Made by a program: the position numbers and the translations under genes. 64,000 nt of DNA. Origin: Erythrophleum ivorense (Eukaryota > Streptophyta > Magnoliopsida > Fabales > Fabaceae). The stretch spans positions 868,001-932,000 of the forward strand of contig JAIUCV010000023.1 in the NCBI GenBank assembly GCA_026724425.1, given 5' to 3'. Below, in pieces: positions 22,584-36,832 of this stretch (the stretch's first letter is position 1; the number at the start of each line of letters is the position of its first letter). The notes below the pieces were generated by a model. It saw nothing but the letters and a program-made list of their open reading frames with translations. It ran no database searches and was not told where the DNA came from.

Positions 22584-25113
22584 ATATGTGTAATATCCTC
22601 CTCCCAATATAATTTATTAGAAAATATTTATGTAATTTTAAAACAAATTAATTAAGAAATAGAAAATATACAAAGGATAAGTAGTGACCAAATAATGAGG
22701 ATTTAGAAAAATATAAAATTATAAAACCTATAGAAAATTTTTTAAGATTATTTAGAATTTATTAGGAATTTTAAAGAATTTTATAGATTTATCTGGTGTT
22801 TCTCTTTATTTCTAAATAGAAAGTAATTGGAAAATAAACACTTGAGGATTTAATTTTTATAAACTCCCAAGGCCAACATGCTCTAGAAATATAAGAAAAA
22901 TATTTAAAAAATAAAAATATATAGGTGAAATTCTAAGGTCAAAATATAAATATTAAAAGTTTAGAGCAAAAATACCTAATTTTTACAAGAATAACAATTT
23001 TAGCAAGACTAAAATGTACTTTTAGCATAGGTCAAAAAAATAATTTTTCTCAAGGAATGAACGCTGCACAAATGATGAGTGCAAAAAGTTAAAAATTTTA
23101 ATAAACTCCTTTCCATAATTAATAACAATTTTTATAGCTAATACTAAACAAAGAGGTACCATTTTATCTACTAAAAATAGTACCCGTCAGATTGAAATTC
23201 TACTAACTTCCTAAGGAAGTAAAAAAAATTAAGAAAATAAGGAAGATACATAGCAAGATTTGGGGGAAGGAAAGTCTTTACATAGTCCATTTAAAGTCTT
23301 TTTCCCATCCTCTTTGTTCTACAAAACAAAAGAAGAATAAAGAGATAAAGAGAGAATTGAGAGAAAGTTAAAGCAAAGAAAGAAACAAGAAAGAAAGAGC
23401 TACAAAAGGAAAGGACATGGACCAAAAGAAGGAGAACTCAAATTTTAAGCTTGAGGTAAGACACTTAATTTGTCTTATTGAGAAAAATTCGCTTCATATT
23501 CTCCCTCTGCCATGTCCATATTTCTTTTTCTTTATAGCTTGATTCATAGGGTGAAGGGAAATATGAAAGTAAAAAGAATTTAAGAGTTTGGTTGATAGAT
23601 CCATGCCTATCTCATCTTCTTCACTTCTTTGAACTAGTGTACACATGCATGAGATTAAGAGATAAGGTTGAGAAGCTTCTACAACTTCTCAAGATTTATA
23701 TAGGGTTTCATGCTATTTGGTCAAGGTAATATAGAAATAGGCTTCTAAGTAATGATACTTGAAAAAAACCTAAAAGAGTTCATCCCAAACCACCCTTAAA
23801 GCTTTCATTATCTTTTTGAATGTTTTGTGTATTATCATGGAAAAGTTTATTTAAATTTCCAAAATTGATATGTGGTTTGATACTACCTTGAGAAAATGGG
23901 TGGGAAGTGGTCATGAATTTTTGGAAGTGGCTAACTACCCAAAGGAAGGGATAGGAGACCACCCATGAAGCTTTGTGATTATTCTTCATTGTTTTATGCA
24001 TTAACATGGAAGAAAAAAAGGATTTAATAAATAAATGTTGGAAAAGCTTGATCATGATTTAGAATAATGCACATATTTTGAGTAAAAATTAGTTTTCTTA
24101 TGCTCATAATATCATATAATCCTAAGAACAAAGTTTAGGGATGAATAAATGAAGAAAAGGCAGTAACAAACTCACTTTTAGTAAGTTTATGTGGATTAAC
24201 GATGGGGGTTTTTATGAGTTGAAGTATTTTTATATCTATATGGCCTTAAAAACTTAGGAAATCTTTCATTTAAGACCTTGAAAACTTCCTATGAAGCCAC
24301 ATTAATCCTCTAAGATGGTTATATAGGGAAATTTTGTGACAAGCTAGAATAGATTGAGTAATATGAGTCTCATGCATGCCCGTATTGATTAAGGTCAAAG
24401 TTTGTATGATGTATATTTAGTAGTTTATGTTAATTTCTATAGAACCCTAAGGAATATTAGAGAAACTAAATTATTGACATCAATCGCCTATGATAACATA
24501 TGTGTTTGGACCTCATGCATAAAAGATTAAACATAGACTATGCCTATGCATGGATGACCACGTTTTTCCTTATTATCTTAATTCATATACATAGAAGACC
24601 AAACTCTGAATGATATCTATGTATGGATGAACAATGCTTAGAAGATCAAGGACTTTGATATGATAGATATAGACAACATAAAATTGTTATTATTAAAAGA
24701 TTCAATATGGACTAAGGACCTTAAAATATGGAAGACACAAAAAGCTACTAAAAGATATGGTAATATGATAAGATGGGTTCTATTATGATCTATTAGACTA
24801 CTTTTCATGATATTGTTTACAAGTTTTCTATGCATGAATGATACATTCGATTGATATAAGTGATCACTGTGAACCTTTAAGTATGAAATTCAATAGATTT
24901 ACTTATTTTGTTAAGTCATAGAATTGGCATTTGCTTTAATATATATAGGGTTCTTTGCTGGGATAAAAGCCCTACAGGAGATAGTATATACTAGGTTCTT
25001 TACTAGGATAAGAATCTTTATAGGAGATGGTCGCTGATTGCTTTCTAGTGTGCATCCATCCTAAGGGATGCCTTAACATGCAATTATTATTTTCATCATT
25101 TATGTGCAAGTTT

Positions 25114-27773
25114 TGTAACACCATAACGTCTTAACCTCAATTAATCTTCCTTTAAGCTTGATTCCATATGATTTCCAATAAAAAGGACCAAAATCGTAGT
25201 ATTTTACTACTTTAAATTGAGGTTTAATTAGTCATATTTTGCCCCATAGGTCCCGTGAACCCATCATTCATATTCTCTAATCAAATACCATTTATAAACT
25301 CATACATGGCCTTAAACAACCCATAAACCACGGATATGAAGCCAAAAACCACAAAAATGCAATTTCTCAAATGGACCAAAAAGTCAAATTTTTGGCTCTA
25401 ACTTTGGAAAATCATAACTAATTATAGAAAAATGGGAATTAAGCAAACCATAGCTCTCTAGAAATCTCTAAGTGTTCAATTTATACTAAAAATAATTCTC
25501 AACCATAATCTCAACGTTTGGATCATGTTTGACATTGAAAAAGAGATATAGGTTTGGCTGTCCCTAGTACTGGTGCAGCTTACTGTCATGAAATTCAAAA
25601 ATTTATAACTAATTCCAAAAAATCAAATCTAGGCAAACTATACCAATTTGAAAAGATAAAGATGTTAACTAGAGGGAAAAAATAATTCCAGATCAATTCA
25701 GTAGCCCTTGGATCTCGAAAACTGATGGAATAGTAACGAAGGTCGGATGGCTTCCCTGATGCTGACACAACTTTAAAAAGTATTTTCTCCCTCTACAAAC
25801 CTCTAATTGATGATTCCAATTGGTATAGGTCACTGTAGATGTCTAGTTTATGCCCATAAAATTTCATGATAATTGGACACCTTTTAGTCCATGAATGACA
25901 CAGATTCATTTTCGGACCCAGTTACCCAGTACAATAACCAAAACCAGAAAATTCTCTAACTTCAACAATTCGGAAAATATTCCCTAGACCTTCGAATATT
26001 ACCTACTTTAGTTTCTTAGAAATCTCTCAATAAACTCTAGAGGCATGCCAAATTTCATATCAAGAAAAGCTCATTTGGTCATACTTTGACATAGCTCACG
26101 AATTTGGCGGTTTTGGCACCCAAAATGGTTCAAAGTGGGTCCAAATGGCCTCTCACATGTTCTAACACCTCTTGGGCAAGTTTTAAAGCATAAACATAGT
26201 ATATATGAAATGCCCAAGTGGTCCAAACTAACACACATCTCAAACTCACTATACTACGGGCTAAAATACACTACTGCATATAAGCCACAAAGGAGCCAAA
26301 TCTCATAATTTCATTGCTTTGGCTCTATACTTGGTTCATACATCATTCATACATACTTTTACACTTACTTAAGCATTTACATTTCAAAAAGAATATGTAT
26401 ATATAAGCACTTGTCTTCTATGCCTTATGGTCTCCACTCTTAGGCTCTTGAGCTCCACCTGGACCATATGAGATGGGAGAGGGAAGGGGGTGAGATTCAT
26501 GAAATCTCAATAGCTCATACACTCATTTAAGGAAGCAATCAAGGCATATAAGCAAGTCAAAGTATGCAAACCATTCACAATTACACAACATATGATTTTC
26601 ATGCCATGATATCATATCAATACCAAGAATAAGCTCTAGGGACTTTTGGTCTAACCTCACCCGAGTTTCGAGATTTTTAGATTGGCCTTACCTTTGGTTT
26701 AGGGATTTTTGGCTCCACCTCACCCATCTCAAAGGACTTTCGGCACCACCTCACCCGAGCAATTTTCACAATCCATATCATAAGCATATTGGTACCAATG
26801 CATCAAGGCAACATCAAATGGCATGTCTCATAATACAAGCATATACACAAGCATACAATGACTATTACACATCTAAGAATGCAACAAAAAAGAGTGGAGA
26901 GCTACCTTACAAGCCAACACAAGCCTTCCCTTTTAATTTCTCTTCTCCCTTCTTGGTTTCACAATCACAACTAGATGGAGGTGCTTCTCTTGAGCCTAGA
27001 CACACAAAGAGCATGGAATTACTCTTTCATAAATCAATAATTATTCATAAAGTTAGGGGTTTCTTCAGAGCAAACCCTACAAAGTATAAGAAACTAGGGG
27101 TCTCTCTCTCTTTCTAGAGTTTCACTAACTTTTCTTTTCTTTTCTTTACATTTTTCTACTTATCACACTCTCTTTTAAGGGTTTTTTACTCCCTTTAGGT
27201 CAAAACAAAGCTTTCTTTCTCATCAACCCATGGAAAAAAAGCTTAGAATGAGAAGAATAAAATCAAGAAGAAAAAGCATGAAGATCTTTAAGGATTCTTA
27301 CCTTTCTTCCTTGGCTTCCCTCCTTCTCTCTTAGTTTCTCCTAGTTTCCCTCTCTCTCTCAAGCATTTTTCTCTGCCTTGGATGAAGCCTAAGTTAGTTT
27401 AAAGAGAAAGAATGAATCTAGATACTTTAAGAAGTCAAATTCTCTTTTTTTATACTTTTTCATACTAACCCTTGCTATAGCAAAGAATAACCCTTGCTAC
27501 GGCGAGCACATATTAGTCTCAGACCCCTATTTTTGCTATAGCATGCGCTACGGCGAGCAGCTCCCTGGTTTTTATATGGGATGCCTGCACTCGCTATAAC
27601 TAGAAGCAGTCTCGCTATAGCTAAAAGACACTCTCACTATAACTAGACCATTTCTCGCTAAAGCGAACAGGTATATTTGCTATAGATAGGCCATTTCTTG
27701 CTATAGCTAGTAGATTTAGAAAATTTCAGGACTTCGAAAATTTTTCAACTTCTTTTTTTTTCTAGTTGTTACA
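25114..27773 (-). mobile_element. Solo LTR A, nested in J, TSD AGTTT
   Basis: TGTAACACCA at 25114 and GTTGTTACA ending 27773, flanked by AGTTT (25109-25113 and 27774-27778). It is the reverse complement of LTR B (48544-51310) along its length and related to C. By comparison with B its sense strand is minus. It contains the near-palindrome cluster at 27470-27718. Non-coding. Confidence 0.88.
27470..27718. repeat. Cluster of GCTATAGC-type near-palindromes in LTR A
   Basis: Irregular array of motifs such as CTCGCTATAGC, GCTACGGCGAGC and CTCGCTAAAGCGA, spaced roughly 20-30 bp apart. The same kind of array occupies the matching place in LTRs B and C. Confidence 0.8.
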
Positions 27774-27778
27774 AGTTT

Positions 27779-28292
27779 GACATGTGAATGGCTAAGTATG
27801 TATAATAAGTTGTATTATTTCTGATTTAGTTTTTGATTTAGGTATTGATGCTAAATATTTGACATTTATAGTCAGGCCATATTATATGTAGCTAGATGGC
27901 TTTACTGATAGTTTATGTACCTAGCTTATGATTTGTGGTATTTTATTCTATTATCATCAGATAATTTGATTATCTCCTTCTTATATGATACCAATTATTT
28001 TATTGAATTTTATGTGCAGCATATTGTCAAGAGAATCTTATTGATAACTTATAGATATTGCTTGATAATTTATGAATTGTTATTAGTTTGTAAATATGTT
28101 ATATAAGACCTTGGATTCACTTAGATGATGCTATTGTTTTCCAATATAGACAAAGAAATAAAATGGAAAAAATATTTTCAACTTACATGATAGCTAAACT
28201 ATTATTGGTTTTAAATTATTATTGTCTTACTAAGAATTTTGTATGATTCTCATATGTATGATAATATTTTCAGATAGCTAGGATGCCAAGGA
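27779..28292 (+). mobile_element. Segment of LTR J between nested A and I
   Basis: AT-rich non-coding DNA that belongs to J by position: it lies inside J's target duplications and outside those of A. A 63-codon open frame at 27915-28106 is not supported as a gene. Confidence 0.55.
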
Positions 28293-28297
28293 CACAA

Positions 28298-31200
28298 TGT
28301 AATATCTAGAAATTTATTAAAGAAAATAATGAAGAATTAAGTATTTAACTTGGGAAAAAATAGAAAATTATTATGAGAATTTTGAAATAAATTATAGAAA
28401 ACTATCATTTTGGGCATTTTGAGACACATAGTAATTCTTAAGTCACTCTAGACAAAGAAAAATAAATTTAATAGTGGATTTAGGCTTGATTAAGAAAATT
28501 ATTAATTAAGAGAAGATTAACATTTTATGTGTAGGCCTTAGGATTAATTCATTTATGTCAAAAATCATTTTTATAAAGGCCTAATTTGAGTTAATTAAAC
28601 CCAACCCATTTAATCATGCCCCAACACTTAAGAAATGGACCCAATTGGACCATAGGCTCTTAGGCCAGCCCATTTTCCCTAAAACCCTAAAATCCACCCA
28701 TTCTGTAGAAACATAAAGAACTCAAGAAGGAAAATTCGGATATGTAAGGGAGGCTAGGGTTTCACCAACATTTTGCCATTGATTTGCACTCTTAGAGAGA
28801 GATTTGGCCAGGTTAGTTATATAGAAGTTGATCCTCTCATCTTCCTTTACATTTTGGTTTAATTAGTTTTGCATTTGTTGAATTTTCATTTCATCTGAAA
28901 ATCTCAAAGTGGATGTTTCATTGTTTCTTGAATGATTTTCAAAGGTTAAGACTAGAAAGATTATTAGATAAGTACTTTCCCCTATTTTAATGTGTTATTA
29001 TAGTAGAAATTTGGCCCAAGGATTGATTTTTTAGTTAGGTTTTGTTGTTATACGAAAATACAAGGAAATTAGAGTGAACCACCATAATTTCTTGGCTCGA
29101 TAACTTAAATCTGAATTTTAGAAGTCATTAAAAGATTGTGTGAGTGCCTCCTATCATTTTGTGATGTGTATATGCCAAATTTTTATCATTTATATAAATT
29201 TTTGGCACATGATTGTTACATTGGGAGTAACCCATTCTTGGTTCTTCAATTGACTCCTAAAAATATGGGTAAGTGATTTCTAATGGACTTTTAATGAAAT
29301 TGGGCAATAGATATGAAATTCTTTTGTTAATGATGGCTGGATGATGATAACTATGCTTGTCTTAAATTTGATGGGCCTTTTGGAACTCATGGGTACCTAG
29401 AAGAAGAGTAATTCACTTTATTGAGATAATCGAGGAAATTCTAATTCCCTGTTTATATTCATTTTGATCTTATATTTGTTATACATATGTTTTCTATACT
29501 AAATAATTAGTTAGTTATTTGATTGTGTTGAACAATGATCACGTCTTTGGTGGACTTTTAGTCAAGTTGCCATCTGTGTATTGTGCTATGATTGTGCATT
29601 GACTTGTAACCAAACTCAATATAATACACTGAGTCATAAGTGTGCTCAATAGGAAGTTAGTGCCATGAATGGGCCTTTCCCTTTATTTTTGGCCATTAAC
29701 ATATTGTATGTGATTGCTAGTACATAGTAGTAGTCACTAGTAGTCCAATTAGTTCATTTGCTAATTATATTGATGTGTTTGGTATTTCTCTATTCTAAAA
29801 TACATTATGTTGATTAATTTGTATATATATATATATATATATGGAATTTGCCTCTTATTACTAAGAATTTATATTTTACCTTAGTTGTGGACTAACATTT
29901 TCAAGGGCCTGATCTCTTAGTAGCAAGGAGAAGTTTATTAAAGCCTATCATGACGGTTTAGTAATGTATAGGCTTAAATGCCTTGTTTAAATGGGTTTGT
30001 ATAGTAAGCATGCTATTGTTGCTTATTATGTTGTATAATTGCCACATTGCATTATATATTGCCAAGTATAGGGACTAATTTTATAATCTAAGGTATCATG
30101 GAATTGGTGTTTAGGATTGTATTTAGATGATTCTTAATGAGTACCCTAAAATTATATGACCTATAAGTATTTAACATTGTGAAATTAGTGTTTGAACTAT
30201 TTGTATAAAATGATTAGAAGTTTAAACTAGTTTAAATATTTATACTTTACAATTGCTTCAGGTGTTTAAAGGAATTTAGAAGGCAAATTTTGGATTTTGG
30301 ATTGCCACTTGATAGTTATAGAAGCAACTCTTTGTTTTTGCTGTCATATAAGGTGTAAAGTGGATATCAATGCTTGACTAAGGGTGGTTCTAAGTTAGGT
30401 TATGGTTTAGGATCCTTAGCAATGTGTTTTATTACCTTGATTATGTGGAAAGTGAAATGATTCACCCTTTTTTGTGCTGCCATAGTAGATTTTGCTATCA
30501 AGGATTATTATTGGGTAATTTTGGAGTGTGACACAGTCATATTTTGAATGTGGGCTTGTACCAAGTATTGAGGGATGTAGACAAGTTTAATTTGTTAATT
30601 GAAACTTGCTCAAAGTGGTTTGACTATCTTAGGTAGTGTAATAAGGATTTTAGGTTAATATTAGAAGTCATATTATACTATTTGTTGTCATAGGCCCTTT
30701 TGTGTGACATTAGGAAGTGCCATAGTTATATTTTGAAATTGGGAATGTGTCAAGGTTTTGAGGTTGTAAACAAGTCTAATTAGTTAGTTGGAATTTTCTC
30801 AAAAAGGTTTAGAGACATTAGCTAGTGTATTAGGGATAAGGGTTATATCTTGCCTTACTATCATAAGTGAATCTTGTGCTGATATGATATATATTTTGGT
30901 TAGTGCGATTAACTTTTAAATCTTTGGCCTATATAAGGTATTTGGATAGATATTATAGGAATGTAAATCCTTTAAAAACCTTGCCTTTTAGCTATTAAAA
31001 GATCTTATGGTTAATATTGAGGTGATAGCAAGTTATTAATTTGCTCATCAAACTGTTTGGGTTCAACAAGTATTCAAGTCATAGCTAAATTTTCTTAAGT
31101 CACAACCAAAATGAGCTAGTAGTGTTCCAGTAGTAAATTTGGCCATGGCACAAAAATTCTAGTTGTGGTGCAAATTGTGTCTGTATGAGAAAATTGATCT

Positions 31201-31640
31201 AAACCCAAGTTTAGCCGCAACACGAGTTCTTCAAGTCACAGGATAAATGTATAATTAAGCTTCTAAGAGTTCCACAGGCCAAATTGGCCATGGCCTAACC
31301 ATTTTAAGCAATGACTTAAGTCCTAAAACCCTAAATTCTACTATAAAAATGTGGTTTCCAACATGTTAGTGATAAATGGTGACTAGTAATCTAATATGTA
31401 AGAGTTTCTATACTTTTTGAAGGTAATTTGAATGAAATAGAAAGTGTTAACAAGAATTTTGATTTCCTAAGAATATAAATCCTCTTGTATGCCTTGATGG
31501 TGAATATGGATGGCATAAAGGTTCAAATTTTCCCATAGTTTTAATTGTTGTTGACTCATTATCTAAATTTAATCTTAACTGTGACTGATTGAGAACACAA
31601 TTGTGCATAATTAACTTAATTAGTAGTTAAAGTTGTTACA
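28298..31640 (+). mobile_element. Solo LTR I, nested in J, related to G1/G2
   Basis: It starts TGTAATATCTAGAAATTTAT and ends TTAAAGTTGTTACA. Its end (aacttaattagtagttaaag) matches the sense-strand end of G1 (aacttaattactatgatta...), and a CCCTAAAACCCTAAAAT-type stretch near 28680 also occurs in that family. Flanks CACAA (28293-28297) and CATAG (31641-31645) agree at only three of five bases, so the right border is less certain than for the other LTRs. It contains a (TA)n tract at 29822-29842. Confidence 0.6.
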
Positions 31641-32076
31641 CATAGTACATAGTAGAGGTTGAGTGGATGACCATAGAGATAGTAGGTGTAGGACCTATCC
31701 AGATTATAGTAAGTATGAAGACTACTATAGTCATCAAGTATAGTCAGCCACTACCTTTCCCTTAAGGGCCAGCCACCTAACTTAGCCATGTAAATGATAT
31801 GGAGCTTAGTTTTTGTTATATTTGACTTTATAGATTAATAAGATTGACTAAATAATGTTTTGTAAACTTGATGTATAACTGAACACACTTAAAGAAGCAA
31901 GCTAATAAGTCTCACCTCATGTAAGTATTTTCACATAGATTAAAACTAGTGTACATGACCACCCTTAATACCACTTGTCTAGTTATAATTTAGCTTTCTT
32001 CACTATATAATATTAATCAATTAAAAATAATAAGTGGGTAAAAATGAATGAATTAATAAAGGGGTGTTACAATATG

Positions 32077-32801
32077 TCTTTGCAAGATCCACATAGTAGA
32101 AATGAAAAAGCATAAATCCAAAAGAGGAAACTAGAAGAAAATTAGGCGTAAATAGCAAAACTTAAAAAAGTGATAACTTAAAGCATAGCGATTTGATTAG
32201 GGTGATTTCTTTTCTTATTTTGGATAAATTTTTAAGGCAAATGAAATTCAAACCACTTTGGCTTGCTTATTTTCCTTAAAAATGCACATTTACTATTCCA
32301 ATTTTTATTTTTATTTTCTTTGAACTCTAAAAATACACATTTTTTATCTTATTTTTTTCATTTAAATATAATAATAATCATAATCAATAGGAGCTTAGTA
32401 AGGATTTAACCCTCTAGCTATTAATTTGAAAATATATTGAAATTTTTTTTAGATAAAATTGTAAAATGACTCCTAAAAACACTTTTCTTTCCATTTCATC
32501 CTCTTTTTTAAATATTAAAATACCTACTGGACCAGGTTGGGCCAAATTGGTTGGCACAGTTAGGCAACTTTGCCTAGCCCCACTTGATTTTTTTTTTCTC
32601 ATTAGCCTCACTTAGCTCAACTTGGCTGAGTAGCATTGAACCAAATTAACACCTTAAAGAGGAAGCATTAAGAATATGCTAAGATAAGCTTTCTGACTCA
32701 TTTTGTGCTAAAATTGCTCATTTGCCCTTAAAACCCAATAACATTTCAATTAAGTTCCTTGAAGCATTTGAAACATTTTAATAATAATAATAATAATAAT
32801 A
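32077..32801. other. Gap between LTRs J and H
   Basis: No coding sequence. It ends in a TAA microsatellite (about 32781-32806) into which LTR H inserted. Confidence 0.5.
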
Positions 32802-32806
32802 ATAAT

Positions 32807-35800
32807 TGTCACACCCGAAAATGCAACCGCGCGGCGCCAAAATCGAAATCAAAATTAAAATGAATTTGTAGAAAAAAGTGAAAAAGTAGAGTCGCCACCA
32901 AATTTTTATTTTTGAAAAGGTAAAATTTTGGAAAAAAACCTTTTAATTTGGAATGTCACAAAAAGGTGGTCTGCGAACCAAATTCGGATTCGGGAGTCGA
33001 TTGTGAGTAGGGAAGATGTTAGGCACCCTACAATACCCGTTACTAAGAACGGTTACCCTAAGTTAGTTGTGCAAGATTACCATAAATTCTATTCTATTTT
33101 AATTCCCCTTTTACAAGTCACATGCAAAATAAATAATGGAAATAAAAGAAATGAAATTAAAAGGAAGAAGAATGAAATTAAAGAAATGAAATTGGAAAAT
33201 AAAATGGAAGAAATTAAGAAAATGAAAAATGGACAGAAAATTTTATTTACAAGGGCGGACTTGACTTAGGATAAGACCCTAGGGCCTACGTACCCTCAGA
33301 AGGGGATCAAAGTCCACGTAGTTCGACTAAGGATAGATTTGTTTGTTTGTGTTGGTTTTCATTTTTGGTTTGTTTTTATTATTCTTTTTGTTTTTATGTT
33401 TTTGTTTTGTGTTGCTTTTTTGTTTGATTTTTTTTTATTATCACCATTTTTGTTAGAGAGAAAAAGAGTAACGATCATTTAAACCTTTGCAAACAAAACA
33501 AATTTGAGGTACGATCATTTAAACCTTTGCAAACAAAACGAATTTGAGGTTGGTTAAAGTGTTTTTATTTGCAAAAAGCAAGATTAATTTTACTCTTTCC
33601 CCCCTTTTTTGTATTTGTTTTTTTATTATTTTGTTTTGTTTTACTATTTTTTTGGTTTTTTTTTTTATTTTTGGTTGAAAGGAAAAGAAAATAAGGAATC
33701 ATTTAGGCCTTTACATTTGTTTTTGGTTGAAAGGAAAAGAAAATAAGGAATCATTTAGGCCTTTACAATTAAAGCAATTTTTTTTTTAAGTTGGTTTGCG
33801 TGTTTTTATTTGCAAAGTCTAAATTACTCCCATCTTTCAATTCTTTCTTCCATTTTAATCTTTTGAGTTTTGTTATATATTTTTGTTTTGTTTTTTTTTT
33901 TGACTTTTTGTTTTTGTTGTAGCTTTTTTGTTTGTTTATTATTTTTTTGCTTTTTGTTTTGTTTTTCGCTTTTGTTTGATTTTACGAGAATAAAGCTTTC
34001 ATATTGGGATTAACTTTTGTTGAAATGAGAAAGAGAGGTATATTTTAAGTTGCAAAAGATTCCTCCACTACATTTTAGTTTGTTCTTTTATTATCATTTT
34101 CTTGTTTGGCCCCTTTTTCTTTCTTCATGGTTTATGATGTTGTGAGAATTTTGTTTGGCACATTTCAAAACTCTTTTTTCTTCTCTTTTCATTTAAATGT
34201 TGGAAGGAAAGGAAACTATAAATTTATAAGGAGGGAATTAACTAACTTTTTTTTCATGAAAGTTTTAATTTTTCTCAAGAAAGAAAGAAAAACAGAAAAA
34301 AGTTATCTTTCGAATCTTGGAAAGTTTATTTTTTACTATTATTACTTTTTCTTTTGATAGTTGCTCTTTTTGTTGTTGTTTTTCATTTTTCTTTTGAAAA
34401 TATTCCCTTTTTTTTTAGAAAAATCAACTTAATGTGGTTATTCCAATTCGAAGCTTATTATGATGCAAACTTGAAACCCCATAAGTGTCAAGGAGGCTTA
34501 TTACCACACATGACCTTGGATTTGCTTCATTATGTTCGAGGGGATAAAAACAAATCCCACACGATCACCGGGAAGTATAAGTAAATGAATAACAATATAA
34601 GAAAGGAAAATAAAAAAGGGAATGAATATGAACCTGTCACAATCATTTTCATTGTGTAAGAAAAAAAAACTAAGGACATTATTTTCCTGGTTGAGTTTCT
34701 TTCTGGATTTTTTTTTGTTATATATATATTGGCCTGTTGCTATTTTTTTAGGCCATCGTTCACTTGGATAATGAATCCAAAATCGTGATAATCCTGATCT
34801 GGGCTTAGAGTTGACGAAACTCGAATTCAGTGTGGAGGGGGGGGATTATTCTTATCCAACACTCAACGCAGCATGATACTAGAGGCAGGACTAGACCATA
34901 CATTAAACTCTTCGAACCATACACGAACCCACAGCACATCCACGAAGCAACAAAGGAACAAAACGAATAGGGAACAAACAAACAAAAAACTAATTTCACA
35001 ACATAGTCTCTCATCAGACACCTCCCTAAGCATTCATTCAGACAATGCACACAGCTCGTATCTCGGTTGATCAGAAAACCAAAAACAAAAGAAGAAATGA
35101 GAATAAACCAGTTTAAAATCGAAGAACAACATGCCTAGTAATGCTATGATTTTTTTTTGCCAGTTCAAAATATCAGCCAGACAATCGTGGGGAACAGGGG
35201 CATTATACAAACAGAATCATCACGAAATCTCAGCAAAAGGGGAAACCCAAACCAGCACCGTGACTCTGTTAGACTCTCCTCTTCTAGCAACCATGATCAA
35301 ATTATAAAACGCAGCCCTACCTTCTTTCAAACATTTCATCGAGCACCCATCGTGCGTACCCCAAACATACAAGATGTACAGCACTTCGGACCCCAGCCTT
35401 TCATTCCCATTACAGGCGACCAGCGACCCCAAGCAAAATTCATCAAAAAACATAGAAAACTAACAACACTAGTAGCTTACCTGTGACGCTCATAACAAGG
35501 CGAGGGGTCCTTCCATCAGTCGCAGCTCTTTTCCTTCGATGTACTCCCGGAATGCAGTCTCGGTTCTCACTATGTTCCTCAATTCAAAAATTCCTCTGCC
35601 CTTCTGCTCCTTCGAATTTTCGTCATCTCTCTGCCCCTCTTCTTCGTTCCTCGATTTTTTTTCGGTCTCTCTTATTCGGAATCCCTTCTCCTTCCTCTCT
35701 TCCTCTCTATCTCACGCTCTCTGTCTCTATCTCACGCTCTACATCTTGCTTCCGAATCCTCTCCGAGTCTCACCCTCGATTTTTCGGATCCCCCTTTTTC

Positions 35801-36827
35801 ATTTTTCGATTCCCTTTTATTCGAGTCCTCCTCTTTGATTTTTCTTCTCCAGTCGCCTTCTCCCTTTCTCTCCAGTCGCTGTTGATCTGTCCCTTTCTCT
35901 TCCTGGATCCGTCTCGCTCTCTATCTCTCGCCCTCTCTCCCCCATTGCTCTGTCTGCCTCAGAACCCTCCATCAAGAGCCTCTCCCTCCGAATCCTTCAT
36001 TTCCCTCTCTCTTCTTCGTTCTGCGCGTCGCTTTTTTCTTTTTCTCAACCCTCCTCTCGCATACTGCCCCTCTGCCTCCTGCTGACACGCTGCCTCTTTG
36101 TCTCTTTGCTTGCACGCTGCAGACCCTAAAAGTGGGTCAAAATAAAATCTGGGTCAAAACGCAGGGTTACCTGCGTTTTGGCCCCCTTCTACTTTTTTTT
36201 TAAATAATATATATATATTTATTTTATTTTTCTGATTTTAATTTAATTATTTTTGTTTTATTTTTTCTCTTTTTTTTTCTTTTTTTTTGGGTTAATGAGC
36301 TTAGGAATCCGACGGGCTAAAGAGACTTGGGCCAATTTTTTTTTTAATTTTGGGCTATTGATATAAACCTGTTTTGAGTTTTTGAATTAGACTGAAAAGC
36401 AGTGGGCTGCAGTTTTTTTTTTTAATTTGGGCTGGGGTTCAGTAAAGAAACTAGTGCTGAAAAAAAAGAACTTGAATTTTTTTTCTCAATCTTTGTTTTT
36501 TTTTAATCCCTAAAATTTTTCTTTCTATTTTTTTTTGATTTTTTTTTCTTTTTGATTTTTAACTTTTTTTGTTTACAGCTTTGATTTTTTTTCTTTTTTT
36601 TCTTTGTTTTCTAAAGCTTTCAATTTAATGATAATTTTTTTCATTTTTTTCTATTTTCTCCTACTTTTCTATTTTCTTTCTTTTGTTTTGTTTTTTTTTT
36701 CTTTTTTTTTTGTTTAGGCTTTGGTTTTTAGTTGAATTTTTATTTTGACTTTTTCCTTTTCATTTTTCTTCTTCTCATTATTTTTATTTTTATTTTTGGC
36801 ATGTCTGGACAAAATGCGGTGTTCACA
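32807..36827. mobile_element. Solo LTR H (about 4.0 kb), Tat/Retand-like gypsy type, TSD ATAAT
   Basis: TGTCACACCCG at 32807 and GCGGTGTTCACA ending 36827, flanked by ATAAT on both sides; the left copy merges with a TAA microsatellite, which weakens the TSD. Internal phrases such as GAGTCGCCACCAAATTTTTA, ACCCGTTACTAAGAACGGTT and TAGGGCCTACGTACCCT are familiar from long LTRs of plant Tat-lineage elements (from memory). T-rich runs dominate 33340-34420 and 36180-36780. A 42-bp-scale direct duplication occurs at 33465-33550 (ACGATCATTTAAACCTTTGC twice) and another at 33670-33775 (GGTTGAAAGGAAAAGAAAAT twice). Sense strand not decided. Confidence 0.75.
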
Positions 36828-36832
36828 ATAAT

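Larger units (their letters stand above)
22589..32071 (+). mobile_element. Solo LTR J, interrupted by LTRs A and I
   Basis: Termini TGTAATATCC at 22589 and GGGGTGTTACA ending 32071, flanked by ATATG at 22584-22588 and 32072-32076. Removing the two nested LTRs leaves about 3.47 kb. A purine-rich leader-like tract at 23320-23460, ending in a GAGGTAAGAC splice-donor-like motif, suggests plus sense. No protein domains are visible. This is the oldest element of its stack because A and I lie inside it. Confidence 0.75.

Noticed and set aside
32928..33269. 113-codon plus-strand open frame
   Set aside because: Inside LTR H; the second half is a Lys/Glu-rich low-complexity run from AAAT/GAAA repeats.
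35483..36085. 200-codon plus-strand open frame rich in Ser, Leu, Pro and Phe
   Set aside because: It lies wholly inside LTR H in a CT-rich low-complexity tract; the open frame follows from base composition, and overlapping frames are open too. No domain is recognisable.
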